A DNA stretch of 64,000 nucleotides, from assembly GCA_028289345.1 (NCBI GenBank), contig JANQQL010000010.1, positions 769,296 to 833,295 of the forward strand, read 5' to 3'. Shown in pieces: positions 53,655-61,300 of this stretch; positions within the stretch are counted from its first letter, which is position 1, and every line of letters begins with the position of its first letter. The position numbers and the translations under genes were made by a program. Source of the stretch: Planctomycetota bacterium (GTDB taxonomy: Bacteria; Planctomycetota; B15-G4; SIAN01). The notes beneath the pieces are model-generated. The model saw only the letters and a list, made by a program, of their open reading frames with translations, ran no database searches and had not been told where the DNA came from.

Positions 53655-54365
53655 CTAACCTCCGAACGCGATCAAGAGAAAGCGCACCGTTCCAAAAAAC
53701 AACGCCAATCCCATGGAGAGTGCGCCCAACAAGAGTATGGTTCCATCCGGACGCGTCGCCATCTTCATGAACCCAAGTGGGTCCGTGTGAATGTCCGTGT
53801 TGTAGTCCTCTGTCACAAAGCCCTCCACGCTCCCGAAAGCTCGATCTGCCAACTCCCCTCGTTCCCAATAGGCATAAGCAACGGGCTTTGCATCTCGGAC
53901 TTGCTTGGCGACTCTTGCGACGGAGGCGTCGAGGTCATGATTCGACGAGATATCAACGACTGACGTGCCACACAATGCTGCGAGTCGGTGTTCCGCTTCT
54001 ATCCAGACACTGGACTCACTGGGCCTGACAGCCACAACCGCAGAGGCATTGTCGATCCAATGAACGATCTCAGAAACGGCGTCGTTCCAGGGATCGTCGG
54101 GCTGCCACATCACGGCGTAGTACCCTTCCGCCTCAAGCACTGATCGAACTTCCTGGGCAAGCTCACGACTTTTCGATCGGTAAGAAATGAAAACGACCTT
54201 GCGCTCGCCGCTCGGCAAGGATTCGAGGTACTCCTTCATCAACGACCGTCTCGTCAGGGCTGACAGGACGTGAATCGCGAGACCAGCCAACAGGACGATT
54301 CCCGCGAGAACACCGAACGCCCAAGCAAGGATCAACAGAATCAGCGCTGCCCACGATTCTCCCAC
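53655..54365 (-). CDS. TIR-domain membrane protein
   Basis: The 236-residue protein starts at GTG 54365 with GGGAAGG directly upstream. Two hydrophobic stretches at the N-terminus (LILLILAWAFGVLAGIVLLA, then LAIHVLSAL) form a hairpin or single long anchor. The TIR domain follows at about 55-195: KVVFISYRSKSRELAQEV, GYYAVMWQPDDPWNDAV, and SSVWIEAEHRLAALCG, where Trp121 and Glu125 fit the W-x3-E catalytic arrangement. The C-terminus is another span (GTILLLGALSMGLALFFGTV). The protein is divergent, across about 150 bases, from a multi-span protein with a TIR-like domain. An NADase or signalling role is possible. No toxin or effector gene is identifiable nearby. Confidence 0.8.
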   Translation of the reverse strand: MGESWAALILLILAWAFGVLAGIVLLAGLAIHVLSALTRRSLMKEYLESLPSGERKVVFISYRSKSRELAQEVRSVLEAEGYYAVMWQPDDPWNDAVSEIVHWIDNASAVVAVRPSESSVWIEAEHRLAALCGTSVVDISSNHDLDASVARVAKQVRDAKPVAYAYWERGELADRAFGSVEGFVTEDYNTDIHTDPLGFMKMATRPDGTILLLGALSMGLALFFGTVRFLLIAFGG

Positions 54366-54516
54366 CGACCTTCCCTTCGCCTTTGGTGCCCCTCCGCCTG
54401 AACAAACTTCTCCACTGGACTTGCCGATTCCGTGCTCGATCGGCCCATGGAGAAACCACTGCCGGTATCGCGTGAGTCTTCCAGAATGGAGCAGGCTGCA
54501 ACATCGTACAATCCGA

Positions 54517-56187
54517 ATGATTCACCAAACGAAGCTCAATCTGCTGAGGATGCACCTCTCCGCAGGAGGCCATCGAATTCTTGAGACAGACACTCGCGGA
54601 GCGGCTGGTCGATGGGTCGCTCGATGGACCGGGGACCTCGGGAGGGAAGGTCGGCTCCTTTGGAGTACGGCCCGGCCTGTGGCAACTCTTGGCGGCCTCC
54701 ATTGGAGCCTCTTGGGTATCGTTCCCCTGCTCTGCTCCTACGCATTAGCCATACTGTCTGCCAAGAACGCCGAAATCCCTCCCCTGGGTCGCACAGCGTT
54801 CTCCGCGCTGTGGTGTCTGTGCAACTTTCTCCTAGGCTGGCAGATGGGGACCCTGCTCGGCTGGGCATTCAACATCTCCAAAGATATCCGGAGGACTTGC
54901 GGGCTCACCTTCCTCTTGGCGACCGTCCTGAGCGAACTGACACACGTCGGTCTGCTGTACTCCGTGCAAGGCCCTCTTCTCGGCGCAGTGATACTCCTTG
55001 CTTCCGGAAAAGACCTGGCAACACTGCCCCGCAGGCTGCTTCTCCCTTGTTGCTGGTTCGCCGGATTCTTCGCCACTGAAACGATTTTTCAGTTCACACT
55101 CAATCCATTGGGAAGCGCACTCACCGACCTCGATGGCCCCTACGGCGTTTTTCGTCCCGCAAGTTGCTTTTACGCTCCCAATACGGAACACCTCCAAAAC
55201 ACACCGATACGAGAGCTCCTTTATCCCTCCTCTTGGCTGTTTCACGGAACCCTGTTCGCGATTGATGCGATCTTTTCCCTGTGGATTTCCGTTCAACTCT
55301 CCGCGGTCGCACTCTTCTGGCAGCCCAGCACTCCAAGGGCCAAGCCGAACAAGCAGACGATGCCCACGGTCTTGCTATGCAGACCGTTTTCTCGGGTTGA
55401 TTTTTCGGCAAACGGGTCAGTCTCAGAGTCAAAAGAAGGAGCTCGTGAACACAACCTTGGCCTGGTCGCGGCGCTGTACGAAGCTTGCTTCGGGATTGCT
55501 CACGTCATCACCATCAACGACGACACACTAAGAAAACAAAGCACGTTCCTTGCGAACATGAGCGTTGCATTTGGATGGTTCGGGCTTCCCGCGTACTTCG
55601 GCCTCTCCATCGCGATCGGCCCGGGACGTGAACTGTCAGAGGGACTCAAGGCCCTTGTCTTCCCAGCAGCCATCGCAAGCACAGCGATGTTCCTCGTAAC
55701 GATGTTGTTCTTCATCGCTGCGTCGACATCAAGAAAGATCCGATCAGTCCCTGATCGACGGCTCCTTCGCATTAAGGACCTCAGAATACGCCAACTTGAA
55801 CAAGTCCCACGAGCGTTCTGCGGGCGTACCATGAAATCCCAAATCCGGTGTCTGCAGCTCACTCCCTCCGTGAACTGGCAGGACGCAGTGAAAGCCGCAA
55901 TCGAGCTCGCGGATGTCATCGTGCTTGACCGCTCCCTTCAACTGGGAGAGGGGTTGCAATGGGAAAACACGATGATTCGAAAATCACACAAGAAAGCGCT
56001 TTACCTGAACAACTCCTCCTTCACAAAACAAGCAGACGAGAAACAGCGGAAACCAGGCTCGGACGCCCCCCCGATCACACCGAGCACCTCGACCATAAGG
56101 ACGCTGTCGAAGGGAACACGAATGAAGCTCGCGACCTACCTCGCAAACTCACAAACCCGCAAAGAGTCAGGAGTCGGAAACAAGTGA
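54517..56187 (+). CDS. Multi-span membrane protein with split TIR-like domain
   Basis: The product is 556 residues from ATG 54517; the start is uncertain (ATG 54550 and TTG 54421 are alternatives, none with a good ribosome site). About five to six spans (GLHWSLLGIVPLLCSYALAI; SALWCLCNFLLGWQMGTLLG; GPLLGAVILLASG; CCWFAGFFATETIFQF; LWISVQLSAVALFW) precede TVLLCRPFSRVDF. Two further spans interrupt what looks like one cytosolic domain, resumed by SVNWQDAVKAAIELADVIVL and GEGLQWENTMI. The pattern RPF ... W-x3-V ... A-x2-I-x-L ... GL-x-WE is one I recall from TIR-like membrane proteins. Codon use looks less GC-rich. It may pair with the divergent TIR gene. Confidence 0.65.
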   Translation: MIHQTKLNLLRMHLSAGGHRILETDTRGAAGRWVARWTGDLGREGRLLWSTARPVATLGGLHWSLLGIVPLLCSYALAILSAKNAEIPPLGRTAFSALWCLCNFLLGWQMGTLLGWAFNISKDIRRTCGLTFLLATVLSELTHVGLLYSVQGPLLGAVILLASGKDLATLPRRLLLPCCWFAGFFATETIFQFTLNPLGSALTDLDGPYGVFRPASCFYAPNTEHLQNTPIRELLYPSSWLFHGTLFAIDAIFSLWISVQLSAVALFWQPSTPRAKPNKQTMPTVLLCRPFSRVDFSANGSVSESKEGAREHNLGLVAALYEACFGIAHVITINDDTLRKQSTFLANMSVAFGWFGLPAYFGLSIAIGPGRELSEGLKALVFPAAIASTAMFLVTMLFFIAASTSRKIRSVPDRRLLRIKDLRIRQLEQVPRAFCGRTMKSQIRCLQLTPSVNWQDAVKAAIELADVIVLDRSLQLGEGLQWENTMIRKSHKKALYLNNSSFTKQADEKQRKPGSDAPPITPSTSTIRTLSKGTRMKLATYLANSQTRKESGVGNK

Positions 56188-56264
56188 GATGCCCGAGGCC
56201 ATTTCCGATGGAAGGCGCTCCTCCTTTGAAAGATGGTTGTTGCAACACTTGCAGACAGTCGTCG

Positions 56265-56897
56265 CTACGAACAAGGGCAACGCAGCTCTCTCGCACGGAC
56301 AGCCCCTCCGACGACTCGGGGACTGACCGGCTCTGACTGCTGCCAAGAGATCCTTCCGGAACGTGAACCGATGTCCGACCCTGGCCGAGAACGCAGCTTC
56401 GCCTTCCGCGCGATCTCAAAGTACTTGTCGCGTGAGCTGGTCTCACGATGCTGGTCCCAATCGTCGTCCGGCAACCCGGAAGTGTGGGTAAGCAACTCGT
56501 AGACGGTGATGTCCGCGTTGTCGACCGGGACGAAGTCGAGGAAGGAGCCGAGTGAGTCCTCTGTCGACAGCTCGCCTCCTTGCTCCAGCAAGAGAATCGC
56601 GGTCGCCGTGAACTGCTTGGTGATCGAACCTGTGCTGATCGCAGTTTCGGGAGTGACCGGCACCTCGTTTCGGTGGTCCGCGCGGCCATACCCCGCCCTC
56701 AGCAGCGTGACGTCGTCTTTCGCAACCAAGACGGCTCCGGAGAACCCGGATTCTTCGAGTTCCCGGAAATCGCGGTCAATCCTCTCCGTGGCTGTCGCCA
56801 TCGAAGTCGCTGCCTCGTTTCCTTCGTGGCCTGGAAGGCAAGGGGCGGTCAAGGCGACGGTGACCGCGCAAGGAAGCAGAGGTTTGCGGAAACCCAT
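56265..56897 (-). pseudogene. Truncated class C beta-lactamase-like gene
   Basis: The 210-codon remnant starts at ATG 56897 with GGAG eight bases upstream and a signal peptide (PLLPCAVTVALTAPCLP). It contains the SITK motif (Ser91, Lys94) in ISTGSITKQFTATAILLLEQ and the following ELLTHTSGLPDDDWDQHRE. After KAKLRSRPGSD the family's YxN box (usually FxYSNxGY) is missing: the frame instead reads arbitrary residues to a stop. The second half of a normal 350-400 residue protein is absent. The break is about 150 bases from the end of the membrane-protein gene at 56187, so the downstream half may have been lost when the TIR pair was inserted. A complete paralogue lies at 20766-21881. Confidence 0.7.
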
Positions 56898-57435
56898 GAG
56901 TCATCTCCAGAACTTCGCTGTCCGAACTGACGGGTCCGGCCAACACTGGAGCCCACTCGACGGAGAGCGAATCGACCGAATTCATGATCAGTCCTCGGTT
57001 CTCCCCATTCAGGCTCCACGCGCTTCCCGTTCTCGCCAGGGAAATCGTGGAGTTCTTCTCCTTGGGATCACACTGCCATTGCCCAGGGGAACGGCCTCGG
57101 CACTTTCCCGTTCGTTTCACCACTCCCAGCCTCCATGGAGGCATCAAGACGAAACCCAGTCGCCGCTCTCCACCGGGCTCCATGGTTCCCGTGGACGTCG
57201 GAGCACAGACCGACCCGTTGCCCATGCCATCGAACAGCCCGAATGTGCTGGCCCGTGACGAGCCCACGGTTGTCACTCGGGCAATGAACGATTCTCCGCA
57301 GGATGAAGGTCGACCCGCGCCGTCACCACTGACTCGCCGCGTCGTGGAACACCCCTAGGAAATGGGTGCTGATCTCAAGCTTCCCCCTTCCTCCTCGACG
57401 ATGGTGCCGACGGTTCTGGATTCTAGGGGTCACTG
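56898..57435. other. Intergenic region left of the HlyD-type adaptor gene
   Basis: About 540 bases. A minus-strand frame (56776-57276) overlaps the beta-lactamase remnant and shows no recognisable product. I see no strong hairpin. The start region of the adaptor gene (AGGGG at 57424-57428) lies at its right end. Confidence 0.35.
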
Positions 57436-58263
57436 ATGAAGAAAACGTTTTTGGTTCCTCTTTGGGTGTTGGGTTTGGCTGCGACCAGTGCATCGGAGTC
57501 ACCGCCGGCTCTCACCACCTTGGAAGTGCCGGGTGTCTTGAAGCCCTCCCAAGTGGTGGAGCTCGCCGCGGCGGTGGATGGGGTGCTGGAGGAAGCATTC
57601 GTGGACTGGGGAGATTTTGTCGAGGAAGGCCAAGTCCTGGCCCGCCTGCAACGGGATGTCGCAGCCGCCAACGCCGAGATCGCCCGAGTCCGTGCTCTGC
57701 AGGACTCTGCCGAGCAAATGTCTCTCCTGCAAACTCGAGAGGCAGAGCGAAAACTCGACGCCTTGCTTGGCCTTTACCAAGAAGACCTCCTTCCCGAAGA
57801 CCAGCTGGAAGACGCCCGCGCCGAATGGGAGATGGCTCTGCTGTCTCAACAGCAGGCTCGAGAGGCGTTGCTCCTCGCCGAGCTCGAATCCCACCGCGCC
57901 GAAGCCCTCCTGGATCAGCTCGAAATTCGCAGTCCGTTTGCGGGTGTGGTCTTGAAGCGATACCTGTCCGTGGGCGAGTTGGTCAGCCGCTCTGGGCAGG
58001 CATCCGTGCTGCGAGTCGCCTGCCTCGACCCTCTTCAGGTCGAAGTGAGTGCTCCCGCCTCGTTCTTTGGGCGCATCCCCGTAGGCCTCCCGGTGAACCT
58101 CAAGGTGGAGATCCCGAGTTCGCAAACCCTCGCGGGCATCGTCACCGTCGTCGACCCGGTGATCGACGCAGCCAGTCAGACCTTTGGGGTACGCATCGAG
58201 CTCCGGAACCCCGAGTTCCTGCACCCCGCAGGAGTGGAGTGCACCGTGAGATTCCCGTGGTGA
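57436..58263 (+). CDS. HlyD/RND-type periplasmic adaptor protein
   Basis: The 275-residue protein has a signal-like N-terminus (KKTFLVPLWVLGLAATSASE) and the membrane-fusion-protein layout. A lipoyl-like half-motif (GVLEEAFVDWGDFVEEGQVL, then ARLQRD) is followed by a long alpha-helical hairpin (VRALQDSAEQMSLLQTREAE to LSQQQAREALLLAELESHRA). The second lipoyl half follows (LEIRSPFAGVVLKRYLSVGE, LVSRSGQASVLRVACLDPL), then a beta-barrel (GLPVNLKVEIPSSQTLAGIV). Such adaptors link inner-membrane exporters to outer-membrane channels. It starts after AGGGG and lies 64 bases before a giant LEPR-XLL/RTX protein, so it may serve its secretion. No ATPase or outer-membrane factor is in view. Confidence 0.85.
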   Translation: MKKTFLVPLWVLGLAATSASESPPALTTLEVPGVLKPSQVVELAAAVDGVLEEAFVDWGDFVEEGQVLARLQRDVAAANAEIARVRALQDSAEQMSLLQTREAERKLDALLGLYQEDLLPEDQLEDARAEWEMALLSQQQAREALLLAELESHRAEALLDQLEIRSPFAGVVLKRYLSVGELVSRSGQASVLRVACLDPLQVEVSAPASFFGRIPVGLPVNLKVEIPSSQTLAGIVTVVDPVIDAASQTFGVRIELRNPEFLHPAGVECTVRFPW

Positions 58264-58327
58264 CACCGGACCACGACCGGACGTCCTGCAGTTCCAACAT
58301 TCACGCATTCGCGAACGAGAGCAAGCT

Positions 58328-61300
58328 GTGAAGAATCTGAATCCGAAGAACCCCAAAGACGGCATCGATGCTGACCACCCCACCACCAAGAGGAACGCCA
58401 AAAAGAAAAAGAAGAAGGCGAACCTCGATGTGGAGTCCTTGGAGCCACGCATCCTCATGTCGGCGACTTGGGTGGACGCCGATACGGGCGATCCCCTTTC
58501 GGGAGCGACTTCTGGCGACGACACATTCACCGGCACGAGTGGAGTGGATGTGGCCGATGGCTTGGGGGGCGACGACTCTCTGTTCGGCGGAGCGGGCGAC
58601 GACCTGCTGACCGGAGGAAGCGGCGACGACTTGCTCCAAGGCGGAGCCGGCGATGACGTTCTGACCGGAGGCACCGGCACCGACACGGTCAGCTACGCCG
58701 ATGCGACGTCGGCCGTGACCGTCGACGTGACTCGAACCGACGCCCAGGACACCGGCGGCGGCGGCACGGACACCTTGTCGGAAGTCGAAAACGTCACCGG
58801 CAGCAACTACGACGACACTTTTGCATTCTCCGATCCCTCCGACGGAGCGACCTACACCATCGACGGCGGGAGTGGGTCCAACACCATCGATCTCTCCGGA
58901 TACAACTCCTCGGCGGCCACGATTGACAATGGCTCGATCTCTATCGACATGGGTTCCGGACAGTCCTTCACCGTCGAGTTCTCAAACGTGGAATCCATCC
59001 AGTTCGGCGATGAAGCGGTCGAGGTGTTGTCGGCCGACGCCGGAGCGGATCAAACCGTTCCTCGAGGCACGGCGGTGTCTCTCGACGCCTCGGGAAGCAC
59101 CAATCTCGAAGGCGATGGCCTGAACTACCAGTGGGTCCAGACCGGGGGGCCCACGGTGACCCTCACAGACTCGAACTCGGCCACTCCAGACTTCACTGCG
59201 CCCGAGGTCACCAGTGAAACTGAACTCACGTTCCAAGTCACCGTATCCGACGAGGGCAACTACGACGCGACCGTCGATGCGCTCGGTCCCATCTCGCACT
59301 GGTCTCTTGGCGAAAGCTCCGGCACCAGCGCTGGCGACAGCGAATCCCTCGGCAACGACGGGGTCTACCAGAACGGCACGACCCTGGGTGTCGAGGGCGT
59401 CCGCGACGCCGACTCCGCCGCCAGTTTCGACGGCACGAACGACTACGTCGAGATTCCTCACGACGACGCCTATCTGCTCGATGAGGGGACGGTGCAACTC
59501 TGGTTCAACGCCGCCGACAACGACAACTTTCAAACACTGCTTTCCAAAGACTCGACGAGCTTCGACAACGGTGGTCACCTGACCATGTATGTCGATGATG
59601 GCGAGGTCAAGGTTCGCCTGCAAAGTGACAGCGCCAGCTACTACGTGTCGGGAGGAACGGTCGAAGTGGGAGAGTGGCACCAGGTGGCCTTCTCCTTCGG
59701 CGATGACGGCATGCAGCTTTTCGTCGACGGCCAACTCGTCGATAGCAATTCCTACACCGGAGGCCTTGGTTCCACCTCCGGAGGGTCCGGCAACACGGAG
59801 CCGATCACCATCGGCGCGAACAGCTGGCAGAGCAGCGACGGCCAAGCCGACAACCTCAAGAACTACTTCGAGGGCAAGATCGATGACGTCGCCATCTTCG
59901 GCAGTGCGCTCAGCGCCAGCGACGTCGAATCGCTCTACGACAACTCGACCGGGAGCGGCAGTACGTCGGTGGACACGGTCACCATCACCATCGATCCGAA
60001 CAACGATCCCCCGACGGCGGACGCGGGCGCAGATCAAACCGTCGATGAAGGCTCGGCGGTCTCACTCGACGCCTCCGGTAGCACTGATCCCGAGGGACAG
60101 GGACTGAACTACAGCTGGGTTCAGACCGGCGGCCCCGACGTGACGCTTTCGGATTCGAGTTCGGCAACTCCCACCTTCACCGCACCGAGCGTGTCGAGTG
60201 ACACGGACCTGACGTTTCAGGTCACCGTGACCGACGGGCCGAGCTACGACGCCACGGTGGACGCCCTCGATCCGGTCTCACACTGGACGCTCGGAGAAGG
60301 CTCCGGTACCGGCGCTGGCGACAGCGAATCCCTGGGCAACGACGGGGTCTACCAGAACGGCACCACCCTTGGCGCCGAAGGCGTCCGTTCGGCGGACTCG
60401 GCCGCGAGCTTCGATGGATCGAATGACTACGTGGAAATCCCCCACGACGACGCCTACCTGCTCGATGAGGGCACGATTCAGCTCTGGTTCAACGCCGACA
60501 ACGTCGACGACACCCAAGGCCTGTTCTCCAAGGATTCATCGGGCTACGACGATGGCGGTCACCTGACCATGTACGTCGATGATGGCGAGATCAAGGTCCG
60601 CTTTCAGAGCGACAGTGCCAGTTACACCGTGTCGGGCGGCAGTCTCCAAGCCGGCGAATGGCACCAGGTCGCCTTTTCCTTTGGCGACGACGGCATGCAG
60701 CTGTTCGTCGACGGCCAACTCGTCGACACCAATTCCTACACCGGCGGCTTTGGAACCACCTCTGGAGGCTCCGGCAACACCGAACCGATCACCATCGGTG
60801 CCAACAGCTGGTCGAGCGGTGACGGCCAGGCCAACAATCTCGGCAACTACTTTCAGGGAAAGATCGACGACGTCGCCATCTTCGGCAGTTCCCTCACCGC
60901 CAACGACGTCGAGTCGCTCTACGACACGTCGACAGCCACTGGCAACGCGACGGTCGACACGGTCACGATCACCGTCAACGTCAACGACGCCCCGACGGCC
61001 GATGCCGGCGTCGATCAAACGGTCGACGAGGGCAACTTTGTCACGCTCTCGGGCAGCGGCGTCGATCCGGAGGGCGAGGGCGTCACGTACACCTGGGTAC
61101 AAACCGGAGGAACCAGCGTCACACTGAGCGACGCCAACGCCGCCAGCCCAACGTTCACCGCGCCGGAAGGGGTTGCAAACTCCGACCTCACCTTCGAATT
61201 GCAGGTGTCGGACGGGAACAGCACCACCACCGACACGGTGGTGATCACCGTCAACGCAGACAACGACGCCCCCTCAGCGAACGCGGGGGCGGACCAAAGC

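Noticed and set aside
56776..57276. 166-residue minus-strand frame right of the beta-lactamase remnant
   Set aside because: It overlaps the remnant's start and signal peptide in another frame and shows no family; it might be decayed DNA but cannot be supported.
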